Below, in pieces: positions 8,035-16,761 of a stretch of 64,000 bases of DNA. The DNA is from an uncultured Blautia sp. (GTDB lineage Bacteria; Bacillota; Clostridia; Lachnospirales; Lachnospiraceae): contig NZ_CAKRXI010000003.1 in the NCBI RefSeq assembly GCF_934424005.1, positions 58,234 to 122,233 on the forward strand, written 5' to 3'. How positions within the stretch are numbered: position 1 is the first letter of the stretch; each line of letters starts with the position of its first letter. Under the pieces are notes generated by a model, which saw only the letters and a list, made by a program, of their open reading frames with translations, was not told the DNA's origin and did no database searches. Position numbers and translations under genes: made by a program.

Positions 8035-9336
8035 CTACTGTTCTTCGTCTTCAAAACGGACAGCAATAGAGTTGGCATGTGCAGTCAGCTGTTCTGAAGT
8101 TGCAAACTGTTCAATGTCTTTATGAATTTTACGCAGAGCTTCTCTTGAATAGTACACGATACTGGATTTTTTTACAAAATCATCAACAGAAAGTGCGGAG
8201 AAGAATTTTGCTGTTCCATTTGTCGGAAGAACATGGTTTGGTCCGGCAAAATAATCGCCGAGTGGTTCAGAGCTGTTTTCACCGATAAAGATTGCTCCGG
8301 CATTGCGGACTTTCATCATTACTTCAAATGGGTTGGCAGTTACGATCTCCATATGTTCAGAAGCAATGGCGTTGGCTGCTTCAATGGCTTCATCCATGTC
8401 TTCTGCGATCAAAATATAACCAAAGTTATCCAGAGATTTCTGGATGATCTCTTTACGGGAAAGGACTTTGACGAAGCCGTCTACTTCTTCACTGACTTTT
8501 GCAGCGAATTCTTTGCTGGTCGTGATCAGGATGGCAGAAGCAAGCTCGTCATGTTCTGCCTGTGAAAGAAGGTCAGCAGCTACATATCTTGGATTGGCTG
8601 TTTCATCGGCAAGAACCAGAATCTCACTTGGTCCGGCAATGGAGTCAATGCTGACATAGCCATAGACTGCTTTTTTTGCAAGTGCTACAAAGATGTTTCC
8701 AGGTCCTACGATCTTGTCAACTTTTGGAATGCTTTCTGTACCGTAAGCAAGAGCACCGATTGCCTGTGCTCCACCGACTTTGTAAATTTCATCTGCACCG
8801 GCTTCTTTGGCTGCAACCAGAGTGGATGGATTGACTTTACCGTCTTTTCCCGGAGGAGTTGTCATAACGATCTGGTCTACTCCTGCAACTTTGGCAGGAA
8901 CGATGTTCATCAGTACGGAAGAAGGATAAACAGCCTTTCCACCCGGAACATAAACACCAACACGTTCAAGAGCAGTTACTTTCTGTCCAAGCATTGTACC
9001 ATTTGTTTCACTGGTGAACCAGCTGTTCTGGCGCTGTTTTTCGTGATAGCTTCTGATATTAACAAGTGCTTTGCGGATAACATCGATCAGAGCCGGATCG
9101 ACTGCCGCATAAGCTTCTTTTATTTCTTCTTCAGTTACTTTGATCGTATCTGCACTGATCTCTGTTTTGTCGAACTCTTTTGTATAGGCAAAAAGAGCGG
9201 CATCTCCTTCGGCTTTTACTTTGTTCAGAATTTCGTCAACTGCTGCTTCAAATCTGCCATAGTTGTTTGGGCTTCGTTTCAGGAGATTTTCCAGAATATC
9301 TTTTGTACTTTCTTTTGTAAGTGCTACTGTACGCAT
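8035..9336 (-). CDS. hisD: Histidinol dehydrogenase
   Basis: 433 residues, normal length. A zinc- and NAD-dependent enzyme performing the last two oxidations of histidine synthesis. Characteristic stretches: ALERVGVYVPGGKAVYPSSVLMNIVPAKVAG, KVGGAQAIGALAYGTESIPKVDKIVGPGN, and the zinc-ligand segments AEHDELASA and GPNHVLPTNGTAKF. The start at 9336 is preferred over the ATG at 9345 because AGAAGGG lies immediately in front of the latter and 9 bases from the former. Followed by hisB after 12 bases. Confidence 0.95.
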   Translation of the reverse strand: MRTVALTKESTKDILENLLKRSPNNYGRFEAAVDEILNKVKAEGDAALFAYTKEFDKTEISADTIKVTEEEIKEAYAAVDPALIDVIRKALVNIRSYHEKQRQNSWFTSETNGTMLGQKVTALERVGVYVPGGKAVYPSSVLMNIVPAKVAGVDQIVMTTPPGKDGKVNPSTLVAAKEAGADEIYKVGGAQAIGALAYGTESIPKVDKIVGPGNIFVALAKKAVYGYVSIDSIAGPSEILVLADETANPRYVAADLLSQAEHDELASAILITTSKEFAAKVSEEVDGFVKVLSRKEIIQKSLDNFGYILIAEDMDEAIEAANAIASEHMEIVTANPFEVMMKVRNAGAIFIGENSSEPLGDYFAGPNHVLPTNGTAKFFSALSVDDFVKKSSIVYYSREALRKIHKDIEQFATSEQLTAHANSIAVRFEDEEQ

Positions 9337-9360
9337 TATGTTCATCCCTTCTGTTGGTTA

Positions 9361-10002
9361 TTATTTACTGATTACATTTCTGAGATCACGGATCAGGTTA
9401 CGGATTCGTTCATCTTCCATTTTCATGCTGACCTGGTTTACGACCATTCTTGCAGAAAGCGGGCAGACTTCTTCAAGAACATTCAGACCGTTTTCACGCA
9501 GGGTGCTTCCGGTTTCAACAATATCTACGATCACTTCGGAAAGTCCGACGATTGGAGCCAGTTCGATGGAACCGTTCAGCTTAATGATCTCTACTGTCTG
9601 ATGTTTCTTATTATAAAAATAGTCTTTGGCAATGTTTGGATATTTGGTTGCAACACGGATCAACTGGTTGTTCTGAAGCAGTTCACGGGCACTTTCCGGT
9701 CCGCAGACACACATACGACATTTCCCGAATCCGAGGTCCATTACTTCATAAAGCTTACGTCCTTCTTCAAGAATGATATCCTTGCCAGTGACGCCGATAT
9801 CGGCAGCACCGTATTCAACGTAAGTTGGTACATCAGGTCCTTTGGCGAGGAAAAAACGCAATTTCAGATCTTCATTGACAAAGATCAGTTTGCGGGTATC
9901 TTTGTCACGCATTTCTTCGCAGGTGATTCCAATCTGTTCAAACATATCCAGCGTTTTCTGTGCAAGTCTTCCCTTCGTAAGGGCAACGGTAAGGTATCTC
10001 AT
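9361..10002 (-). CDS. hisG: ATP phosphoribosyltransferase catalytic subunit, short form
   Basis: 213 residues, the short HisG form that lacks the C-terminal regulatory domain and needs HisZ, encoded next door. It condenses ATP with PRPP to start histidine synthesis. Motifs: LTVALTKGRLAQKTLDMF at the N-terminus, YGAADIGVTGKDIILE, and the PRPP-binding VIVDIVETGSTLRENGL (E-T-G-x-T). ATG at 10002 chosen because AAAAGGAGG lies 9 bases upstream and the conserved start begins here. It follows the hisZ stop with a single base between stop and start, so translation of the two subunits is probably coupled. Confidence 0.95.
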   Translation of the reverse strand: MRYLTVALTKGRLAQKTLDMFEQIGITCEEMRDKDTRKLIFVNEDLKLRFFLAKGPDVPTYVEYGAADIGVTGKDIILEEGRKLYEVMDLGFGKCRMCVCGPESARELLQNNQLIRVATKYPNIAKDYFYNKKHQTVEIIKLNGSIELAPIVGLSEVIVDIVETGSTLRENGLNVLEEVCPLSARMVVNQVSMKMEDERIRNLIRDLRNVISK

Positions 10003-10003
10003 A

Positions 10004-11122
10004 TCAGCAGTCCTCCTTTTCACGGCGAAGAGCTACAGCCGTTCCTTCATTTCTCAACTTCTGTGCTTCCAGAATGGCTTCGCGGCGATTAGCTTCTGTA
10101 TAGGTAAGAATGACTGGTGCTTTTTTCTCCGGAAGTGAAATCTTCTGTCTGGACAGAGCCATAAGGAGATTATCGACAGTGATGCCAAAACCAATGGAGG
10201 CAGCAGGTTTGCCGAAATGTTTCAGAAGATTGTTGTAACGTCCTCCTTTTACAACTGGTTCACCGGTTCCATAAGTATATGCCTGGAAAATGATTCCTGT
10301 ATAATACTGAAATTTGCTGAGCATACCGAAATCAAAGCTGACATACTTTTCATATCCGTAAATTTTGAGAATTTCATAGATTTCTTCCAATCGTTCTACC
10401 GCTTTGATTGCACAGATATTGTCTGTCAGACTGCGTGCTTTCTGAAGAACTTCTGAAGAGCCGAACAGGTGTGGAAGTTCCAGAAAAGCTTTTTCCAGAG
10501 ATTCCGGAATATTCTGGCTGCGTACAAGATCTTCTACACCAAAATAGTTTTTCTGGGAGATCAGGGAACGGAGATTTTCTTCTTCTTCGAAATCCAGATT
10601 GGCATCCTGAAGAAGAGATTTGAAATAATCAACCTGTCCGACACTGACCTGAAATTCTTTTAATCCGGCTTTCAAAAGGCATTCAACTGTCATGGCGAGA
10701 AGTTCTGCATCTGCTTCGGCAGAATCATCACCGATACGTTCTACACCCATCTGAGTGGTCTCTTTGAGTCGGCCCTGATAACTGGAATTATTGATAAAAG
10801 TGTTTCCTGTATAGGAAAGTGTTACAACCTGCTGCTCCGGATTAAAATAAGTAGCGCAGGCTCTTGATACGGATGGTGTGAAGTCCGGGCGTAATACCAG
10901 GGTATTTCCTTCACGGTCAAAAAATTTATACAGATCCTTGGAAGGAATTGTACCTACTTCTCTGCTGAATACTTCAAAATATTCAAAGGAAGGAGTTTCA
11001 ATCTCCTCATATCCATAGGAATCAAATACTTTGCGGATTTCTGTCTGAAGATGATGCTTCTGGCTGCACTCTCCATTATAAATATCACGAACACCTTCAG
11101 GTGTATGAAAAATTCGCTGCAT
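10004..11122 (-). CDS. hisZ: ATP phosphoribosyltransferase regulatory subunit
   Basis: 372 residues from the ATG at 11122, which has GAGGAGG upstream; an in-frame start 30 bases further is not needed. The protein is a HisRS paralogue: motif 2-like KFFDREGNTLVLRPDFTPSVSRACA and motif 3-like GGRYNNLLKHFGKPAASIGFGI are present, but there is no anticodon-binding domain. HisZ forms a hetero-octamer with short HisG and makes it sensitive to histidine. It is the first gene of the his cluster and lies just downstream of the best promoter in the window. Confidence 0.93.
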   Translation of the reverse strand: MQRIFHTPEGVRDIYNGECSQKHHLQTEIRKVFDSYGYEEIETPSFEYFEVFSREVGTIPSKDLYKFFDREGNTLVLRPDFTPSVSRACATYFNPEQQVVTLSYTGNTFINNSSYQGRLKETTQMGVERIGDDSAEADAELLAMTVECLLKAGLKEFQVSVGQVDYFKSLLQDANLDFEEEENLRSLISQKNYFGVEDLVRSQNIPESLEKAFLELPHLFGSSEVLQKARSLTDNICAIKAVERLEEIYEILKIYGYEKYVSFDFGMLSKFQYYTGIIFQAYTYGTGEPVVKGGRYNNLLKHFGKPAASIGFGITVDNLLMALSRQKISLPEKKAPVILTYTEANRREAILEAQKLRNEGTAVALRREKEDC

Positions 11123-11160
11123 AATCGTTTCCTCCTCATTACAGATAAACACTTTAACGT

Positions 11161-11176
11161 GCTACCATGCTACTAT
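11161..11176 (-). promoter_or_regulatory. Candidate operator in the his leader
   Basis: Two adjacent near-identical 8-mers, GCTACCAT and GCTACTAT (plus-strand reading), lie roughly 8-23 bases downstream of the predicted transcription start. That is a typical place for a repressor. No known histidine-operator consensus was matched with certainty; the assignment is inference. Confidence 0.35.
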
Positions 11177-11190
11177 GTAAAAACAAGAAA

Positions 11191-11219
11191 ATTATAGTAG
11201 AAAAAATAGAAAATGTCAA
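11191..11219 (-). promoter_or_regulatory. Strong sigma-A promoter of the his cluster
   Basis: Minus strand: TTGACA (11214-11219), exactly 17 bases, TATAAT (11191-11196), both perfect matches to consensus. The -35 box overlaps the recU stop codon. The predicted start of transcription is about 60 bases before hisZ. There is too little room for a T-box or a riboswitch in the leader. Confidence 0.9.
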
Positions 11220-11749
11220 TCCCGCAATTTCAGATCTGTCTGGATTCCATCCAGATAGGGAACAAGAAATCCATTTTTTTTCTGTAAATAGTAAATGGAA
11301 TTCAATTCTTCGCGCCGAAAGCTTTTGCGCCCTCCGGACTGCATGCGATTCCAGAACTTCATCAGGTCACGGAGCGGAAGGTAATAAAACAGATCTGCAT
11401 GACTGAAAAAAATAAGAAAAAAAGCAATTCCGCCCTGCTGCTCAAAGGCGTTCATGAATTCGACCTGATGCGGGTGGATATTGCTTAACGGAAAAGTATC
11501 AACACTGCATTCTTTAGCATCAAAGCAGACCGGGATTCCCTGAACAGCACCGATATAATCGACTGTACTGCGTTGCTCAAAGTATGCGAGTGTGATATGA
11601 CGGTTTTCTTTGTCCATGCGGACTGGTGTGATCGGCGTTGGAATTTTCTGAATCAGAGCAAGGTTTTTTTCTGCATATTGTTCATTGGTTCGGTTCACGA
11701 GATCCTCCAGGGTTGAACCCCGGAGGCCTCTGCTGTTCCAGGTTGTCAT
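11216..11749 (-). CDS. recU: Holliday junction resolvase RecU
   Basis: 177 residues, a little shorter than Bacillus RecU. It cuts Holliday junctions and so is the Firmicutes counterpart of RuvC. Seen: NSRGLRGSTLEDLVNRTNEQY at the N-terminus, TVDYIGAVQGIPVCFDAKEC (catalytic D and D-x-K of the PD-(D/E)xK nuclease), HPHQVEFMNAFEQQGGIAFFLIFF, and a C-terminal YLDGIQ. Its start has GAGAGGA 9 bases upstream. It follows lepB by 14 bases, on the same strand. RuvA and RuvB, with which it works, are encoded at 37.6-39.3 kb. Confidence 0.93.
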   Translation of the reverse strand: MTTWNSRGLRGSTLEDLVNRTNEQYAEKNLALIQKIPTPITPVRMDKENRHITLAYFEQRSTVDYIGAVQGIPVCFDAKECSVDTFPLSNIHPHQVEFMNAFEQQGGIAFFLIFFSHADLFYYLPLRDLMKFWNRMQSGGRKSFRREELNSIYYLQKKNGFLVPYLDGIQTDLKLRD

Positions 11750-11763
11750 ATTGGAAAATCCTC

Positions 11764-12321
11764 TCAGTTCAGAAGCTTGATAGATGGATAATAGCGTACG
11801 ATGGCTTTTCCGACGATCTCATCAAAGGATACAAATGTGTTTTTCCAGAATCTTGAGTCTCTGGAATATTCGCGGTTGTCACCGAGCATAAAGTAACTGT
11901 TTTCCGGTACCTTATAGGGACCATAATTTCCGGTCGGAACCTCCGGTACGAAGCTGTCATCCAATGGTTCATCAGAGCCATTTATGTATACTTTACCGTC
12001 ACGGATTTCAACGGTTTCACCAGGAAGTCCGATCAGACGTTTGATGAACAGCTGGCTTTCATCATCCGGGAATTTGAAGATGATGATATCAAAGCGTTCC
12101 GGATCTTTGGTTTTGTAGGAAATATGTTTGCCGAAGAAATCGAAGTTCAGACCATATGCCATGCGGAAACCGAAGATACGGTCACCGGTCATAATCGTAT
12201 TTTCCATGGATTCAGACGGAATTTTGGCGTTGATGAGAACAACATTATTTACAACAAGAACTACTACTACAACAATGATGATCATTTTTACATAATCCCA
12301 GATTTCATTCCAGATTTTCAT
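11764..12321 (-). CDS. lepB: Type I signal peptidase
   Basis: 185 residues: a short cytoplasmic start, one membrane anchor (about 12-32, very rich in valine and isoleucine), then the extracellular catalytic domain. The Ser-Lys dyad is Ser38 in IPSESM and Lys94 in LFIKRLIGLPGETVEI; the C-terminal box GDNREYSRDSRFW is also present. It removes signal peptides from exported proteins. The gene overlaps the end of the RluA-type gene by 17 bases and its GAGGAG site lies within that gene, pointing to coupled translation. The product probably serves the several secreted proteins in this window. Confidence 0.95.
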   Translation of the reverse strand: MKIWNEIWDYVKMIIIVVVVVLVVNNVVLINAKIPSESMENTIMTGDRIFGFRMAYGLNFDFFGKHISYKTKDPERFDIIIFKFPDDESQLFIKRLIGLPGETVEIRDGKVYINGSDEPLDDSFVPEVPTGNYGPYKVPENSYFMLGDNREYSRDSRFWKNTFVSFDEIVGKAIVRYYPSIKLLN

Positions 12322-13297
12322 AACTACACTCCTCTAAATGTTCTTCTTTTAATATATGTTGAAATTGCACTGGTAAAACTGCCTCAAAATGTTTTTCGGA
12401 CAGGTTATGCAATTTTCCTTCAAGTTCAGGAAAAGTCAGGCGGTAAGCATGGAGAAGCTGATGCTTCAGACCATAATGATCACGGAAATATCGATTGAAT
12501 TCCTGGCTGCCGTATTTTGCATCACCGGCCAGAGGATGTCCCTCAGATGCCAGATGCGCACGAATCTGATGTGTACGGCCCGTGATCAGTCGTACTTTCA
12601 AAAGAGTTGCATGCTCATTATTGCAGATAGGTGTGTACTGTGTTTCGATTGGCTGGGCATCTTTTTCTTTTGTCGGTGATACACTTACTTTATTCAGGTT
12701 TGCATCTTTATGCAGATATCCACGGATATGCCGCGAGTGGGTAAGCTTTCCCTTTACGATGCATAAATAGTCTTTATGAACGGTACGGTCATGAAATAAC
12801 GTTGACAGTTCCTGCAGTCCTGCAAGAGATTTTCCGGCTGCGATAACACCGCTTGTATTTTTGTCCAGACGGTTGCATACGGAAGGATGAAAGGTCCGCA
12901 GATTTTCTTCTGTCAGTGAACCATTTTGAAGAAGATATCCAATCAGGTATTCTACCATGGAAGGTTCTTTGGTATCATCTGGTTGAGAAAGCATACCTGC
13001 CGGTTTGTTGATCAGAAGAATATCGCTGTCTTCATAGATGATATCCAGATCAGTTACTGCTCTTGCTGTCTGTTCCTGCTGACTGAATTTTGAAAAAGTT
13101 TCATCACTGAGAAACAGTCTGATCTGGTCTCCGGTGTTGAGCTTTTCGTTTCCAGTTGCTTTTCTGCCATTTAATGTGATGTTTTTTTTGCGAAGCATTT
13201 TATAAAAAAAGCTTTTGGGTGCATTCCGGAGTAGTTTGGCAAGATATTTGTCAAAGCGCTGTCCGGCCTCGTTTTCGGTGATTTGGAATTCTCTCAT
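12305..13297 (-). CDS. RluA-family 23S/tRNA pseudouridine synthase
   Basis: 330 residues. An N-terminal S4-type RNA-binding domain (about 1-70: QRFDKYLAKLLRNAPKSFFYKMLRKKNITLNG) precedes the RluA catalytic domain with DILLINKPAGM, the catalytic aspartate in VCNRLDKNTSG, and TGRTHQIRAHLASEGHPLAGDAKYG near the end. It isomerises uridine in rRNA or tRNA. The target (RluC-, RluD- or YlyB-type site) cannot be decided from motifs. The N in CNRLD, where many members have H, is a common variant. Start has AAAGGAG. Confidence 0.9.
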   Translation of the reverse strand: MREFQITENEAGQRFDKYLAKLLRNAPKSFFYKMLRKKNITLNGRKATGNEKLNTGDQIRLFLSDETFSKFSQQEQTARAVTDLDIIYEDSDILLINKPAGMLSQPDDTKEPSMVEYLIGYLLQNGSLTEENLRTFHPSVCNRLDKNTSGVIAAGKSLAGLQELSTLFHDRTVHKDYLCIVKGKLTHSRHIRGYLHKDANLNKVSVSPTKEKDAQPIETQYTPICNNEHATLLKVRLITGRTHQIRAHLASEGHPLAGDAKYGSQEFNRYFRDHYGLKHQLLHAYRLTFPELEGKLHNLSEKHFEAVLPVQFQHILKEEHLEECSYENLE

Positions 13298-13306
13298 AAA
13301 GCTCCT

Positions 13307-13930
13307 TTACAGACAGATTGCCAGAATAGTGTGTTTGATCAGTTCATTTCTGGAGAGTTCCGGATATTTTTCGTCCGGGCGGAATTTAATTCCCTCCTCC
13401 AGAGATTCTTTGTGCGCATTCATGGAATCAAGACGTTCCAGAAACGGATCCAGCCGGGTAAAAATCTTGACGGTTGCTTTGAAACTGTTTCCTCTGAGAA
13501 TCTTCTGACATTCCCGCTCCATGAAAGCTACGTCAATTTTAGGATCACTGCTATATCCGACAACAGTGTTTCCACAAATTGCAAATGCGTCAATGTTTGC
13601 ACTTTTCTCATAGAAAGTCATGTACATTTCATAAGACATGGTAAGTTCGCCGGCATGTTCATGAATCCTACGGTATACAGATGTTTCTACTTGTCTGGCG
13701 CGAAAGATCATGATCAGGCTGACCAGAGATTTGCAGGCTGGAAGGCAGCCGACAACAGCTATCACAGTCCAGATAGTCAGTCTTGTATGAAAATATAGCA
13801 TTGCTGAGAAAAAAATCAGCAAAGGTACTGCAAATAAAACAGCTGTAATAAGAATCCGCCGTTTCTTTTCGGAGGCAAGATATCCATAATCTCCCTTTCT
13901 GGAAGAATTACGTTTTTTTGTTTTACTCAT
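13307..13930 (-). CDS. Membrane protein of unknown function with two N-terminal helices
   Basis: 207 residues. A very basic start (MSKTKKRNSSRKGD) is followed by two hydrophobic helices (about 25-48 and 52-77), then a soluble domain of about 125 residues. The Cys-containing ILAICL end and segments such as NIDAFAICGNTVVGYSSDPKIDVAFMERECQKILRGN do not match a family I recognise. It is encoded between the RluA-type and YgiQ genes with gaps of 9 and 20 bases, so it is part of their operon. Start supported by AAAGGAG. Confidence 0.7.
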   Translation of the reverse strand: MSKTKKRNSSRKGDYGYLASEKKRRILITAVLFAVPLLIFFSAMLYFHTRLTIWTVIAVVGCLPACKSLVSLIMIFRARQVETSVYRRIHEHAGELTMSYEMYMTFYEKSANIDAFAICGNTVVGYSSDPKIDVAFMERECQKILRGNSFKATVKIFTRLDPFLERLDSMNAHKESLEEGIKFRPDEKYPELSRNELIKHTILAICL

Positions 13931-13950
13931 GTAATGCTCCTTTAAATGTT

Positions 13951-15846
13951 TTATTTCTTCGTTTTTTTCTTATGTGTATTGCGGATGGTGGTTCTGTGAG
14001 CTGGTCTGCGTGAAGAACCAGAGTTTTTGTTTCCTGAAGAAAAACTGTTTTTCTTTTCCGGACGAATCAGGCATTTCGGACCAAAACCGACCAGATCCAT
14101 GCGTCCTGCACGCTGCAGTCCTTCCAGAACCAGCTTACGGTTGGCTGGATTCTTGTACTGCATCAACGCACGTTGTATCGCTTTTTCATGAGGATCTTTC
14201 GGTACATAAACCGATTTTCCGTCCAGTGGATTGATATCGGTATAATACATACAGGTAGAAAGTGTGGATGGTGTTGGATAAAAGTCCTGCACCTGTTCCG
14301 GGGTGAAGCCAAGATCACGCACATATTCAGCGAGTTTTACGGCATCTTTGATCGTACATCCTGGATGAGAAGACATAAAGTATGGAACAGCATACTGTTT
14401 CTTGCCGGTAGCTTCATTTGCTTTGTCATATTCTCTGAGAAACGTCTGATAGATCTGATGAGATGGTTTACCCATATAGTGAAGTACCTGGTCTGAAACA
14501 TGTTCCGGTGCAACACGAAGCTGTCCACTGATATGATATTTGACCAGTTCCTGCATAAATACAGGACTTTTATCTGCGACAACATAATCAAAACGTACAC
14601 CAGAACGGATAAAGACTTTTTTGACACCGGGTACTTTGCGCAGTTTTCGAAGAAGGGAAACATAGTCTGTGTGATCTACCTGAAGGTTTCCACATGGCTT
14701 CGGAAAAAGACACTGGCGATTCTGACAGACTCCTTTTGTCAGCTGTTTCTGACAGGATGGTTGTCTGAAATCTGCGGTCGGACCGCCTACATCATGAATA
14801 TAACCCTTAAAATCAGGATCTTTTGTCATTTTGATGGCTTCTTTCAGAATCGATTCATGGCTTCGGGTCTGAAGGATTCTGCCCTGATGAAATGTCAGTG
14901 CACAGAAATTACATCCACCGAAACAGCCACGGTTGCTGGTGAGACTGAATTTAATTTCCTCCAGTGCCGGAATACCGCCTTTGGCATTATACATCGGATG
15001 CCAGGTGTCAGTATATGGCAGATCATAGACATCATCCATTTCCTGCTGTGAAAGCGGATGTGCCGGAGGATTCTGGATAATATAGCCTCTGGTTCCATAA
15101 CTCTCAGCAAGTGGTTTGGCGGTAAAAGGATCTGTATTACGGTATTGAACTGCGAAACTGTCAGCATAAGTGTGTTTGTTAGACGAAACTTCCTCATAGG
15201 AAGGGAGAACGATTGGTTCGAATGCACGGGACAGATCTTTGCACTTGTACACAGTACCAGGAATGTAAGTGATCTCTTCAACTGGCAGTCCACTCTGTAG
15301 TGCTTCGGCAATCTGAAGAATTGAATGCTCTCCCATTCCGTAAGAAATCAGATCCGCACCGGAATCCATAAGGACACTTCTACGCACGCGGTTATCCCAG
15401 TAATCGTAATGAGCAAGACGTCTGAGGCTTGCCTCAATACCGCCAAGGATAATTGGAGTATGTTTATATGTCTGACGAATCAGGTTGCTGTATACAACCG
15501 TTGGCATATCAGGCCGAAGTCCCATCTCGCCGCCCGGGGAATAAGAATCTTTCTGGCGATGTTTCCTTGAGACTGTGTAATGATTGACCATGGAATCCAT
15601 ATTTCCGGCCGTTACAAGGAAACCAAGGCGCGGTTCACCAAAAGTCTGAATGCTTTCTTTATGACGCCAGTCCGGCTGTGGGATGATTCCCACACGGTAT
15701 CCACGACTCTCAAGGAGACGGCTGATAATGGCAGAACCGAAAGAAGGATGATCTACATAGGCATCTCCTGTGATATATACAAAATCGACCTGATCCCATC
15801 CGCGCTGCTGCATTTCCTGCTTTGTTACGGGTAAAAAGTTTTGCAT
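13951..15846 (-). CDS. YgiQ-family radical SAM protein
   Basis: 631 residues. The radical SAM cluster motif is CFGGCNFCALTFHQGR (CxxxCxxC) at about 305-320, preceded by a long YgiQ-specific N-terminal domain (VDHPSFGSAIISRLLESRGYRVGIIPQPDW, a B12-binding-like fold) and followed by GYIHDVGGPTADFR and HVSDQVLHYMGKPSHQIY. The C-terminus is a basic tail (KKNSFSSGNKNSGSSRRPAHRTT). The reaction catalysed by this family is not established. Start has TAGGAG 7 bases upstream. Separated by 13 bases from the alarmone synthetase gene that precedes it. Confidence 0.93.
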   Translation of the reverse strand: MQNFLPVTKQEMQQRGWDQVDFVYITGDAYVDHPSFGSAIISRLLESRGYRVGIIPQPDWRHKESIQTFGEPRLGFLVTAGNMDSMVNHYTVSRKHRQKDSYSPGGEMGLRPDMPTVVYSNLIRQTYKHTPIILGGIEASLRRLAHYDYWDNRVRRSVLMDSGADLISYGMGEHSILQIAEALQSGLPVEEITYIPGTVYKCKDLSRAFEPIVLPSYEEVSSNKHTYADSFAVQYRNTDPFTAKPLAESYGTRGYIIQNPPAHPLSQQEMDDVYDLPYTDTWHPMYNAKGGIPALEEIKFSLTSNRGCFGGCNFCALTFHQGRILQTRSHESILKEAIKMTKDPDFKGYIHDVGGPTADFRQPSCQKQLTKGVCQNRQCLFPKPCGNLQVDHTDYVSLLRKLRKVPGVKKVFIRSGVRFDYVVADKSPVFMQELVKYHISGQLRVAPEHVSDQVLHYMGKPSHQIYQTFLREYDKANEATGKKQYAVPYFMSSHPGCTIKDAVKLAEYVRDLGFTPEQVQDFYPTPSTLSTCMYYTDINPLDGKSVYVPKDPHEKAIQRALMQYKNPANRKLVLEGLQRAGRMDLVGFGPKCLIRPEKKNSFSSGNKNSGSSRRPAHRTTIRNTHKKKTKK

Positions 15847-15855
15847 TATATACTC

Positions 15856-16662
15856 CTAAAATGAAACGGACTGGGCTCGATAACCCTCCGCAATAATGTC
15901 GAGCTGACGATGAAAACGGGCAAGCTGCTGAAGATCTTTTGTGCGGAATACCCGCAGAAATTCATCCTGGATTTTTTCAACTTCTCTTTTATTGGAAATC
16001 TTGTACAGGTTTTCAATGCTGAGCAAAATGTCTTTTACCAGATTGGACTGTGTCTGTGAAGAATTCTGCGCATCCATAATCTCATCACGAACAGATGACA
16101 TTTCATGATCCAGTGCAATGATCGCATCAGCTGCGTTGCTCAGTCGTTCGGCTACATGTAAAGGCATCTCACCTTTATACTTATACTGCAGAGAATGTTC
16201 GATCGTAGCCCAGAAGTTCATAGCCATTGTACGAATCTGAATTTCGGCCTGAAGGCGTTTTGGCCCATTGATCGTATCTACAGTATAATAAATGATCAGA
16301 TGATAACTCCGGTAACCACTCTGCTTGATATGTTTCAGATAGTTTTTTTCACTTTTGATGGTCATATCACTGCGGCTACGGATAATAGAGGCTACGGTAT
16401 CAATATCTTCTTCAAACTGACAGATGATGCGGATACCGGCAATGTCTTCAATCTCTTCTTCCATCTTTTCCATGGGGACATGTTTGCGTTGCATTTTCTC
16501 CAGGATACTTGGAAGACTCTTGACACGCCCACTGACCTGTTCAATCGGGGAATACAGGTCATTTTGCTTGTGTTCATCTATAATATGTTCAAACTTTACC
16601 ATCAGTTCTTTGACAGCAAGTTCATATGGACATAAAATACTTCTCCATAACTGTATTTCCAT
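15856..16662 (-). CDS. Small alarmone synthetase (GTP pyrophosphokinase, RelQ/YjbM-like)
   Basis: 268 residues from the ATG at 16662, chosen for its AAGGAG site; a longer open frame extends 31 codons upstream without support. All synthetase motifs are canonical: RVKSLPSILEKMQRK, IEDIAGIRIICQFEEDI, KQSGYRSYHLIIYY and LQAEIQIRTMAMNFWATIEHSLQYKYKG. There is no hydrolase or regulatory domain, so it can only make (p)ppGpp. A helical C-terminus of about 70 residues follows, as in tetrameric RelQ proteins. It precedes ygiQ in the same operon. A second, divergent RelA-domain protein is encoded at 4.3-4.9 kb. Confidence 0.9.
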   Translation of the reverse strand: MEIQLWRSILCPYELAVKELMVKFEHIIDEHKQNDLYSPIEQVSGRVKSLPSILEKMQRKHVPMEKMEEEIEDIAGIRIICQFEEDIDTVASIIRSRSDMTIKSEKNYLKHIKQSGYRSYHLIIYYTVDTINGPKRLQAEIQIRTMAMNFWATIEHSLQYKYKGEMPLHVAERLSNAADAIIALDHEMSSVRDEIMDAQNSSQTQSNLVKDILLSIENLYKISNKREVEKIQDEFLRVFRTKDLQQLARFHRQLDIIAEGYRAQSVSF

Positions 16663-16761
16663 AAATATCGCTCCTTGCAGGATTGTTGCTTTGAAGTTAA
16701 GACTTGAAATACGAAAAGACAAAACTTCCCATACAGTATAACACAATTTGTACAATTTTTG

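Noticed and set aside
11123..11215. T-box or histidine riboswitch before hisZ
   Set aside because: The leader is only about 60 bases, with no stem array and no terminator.
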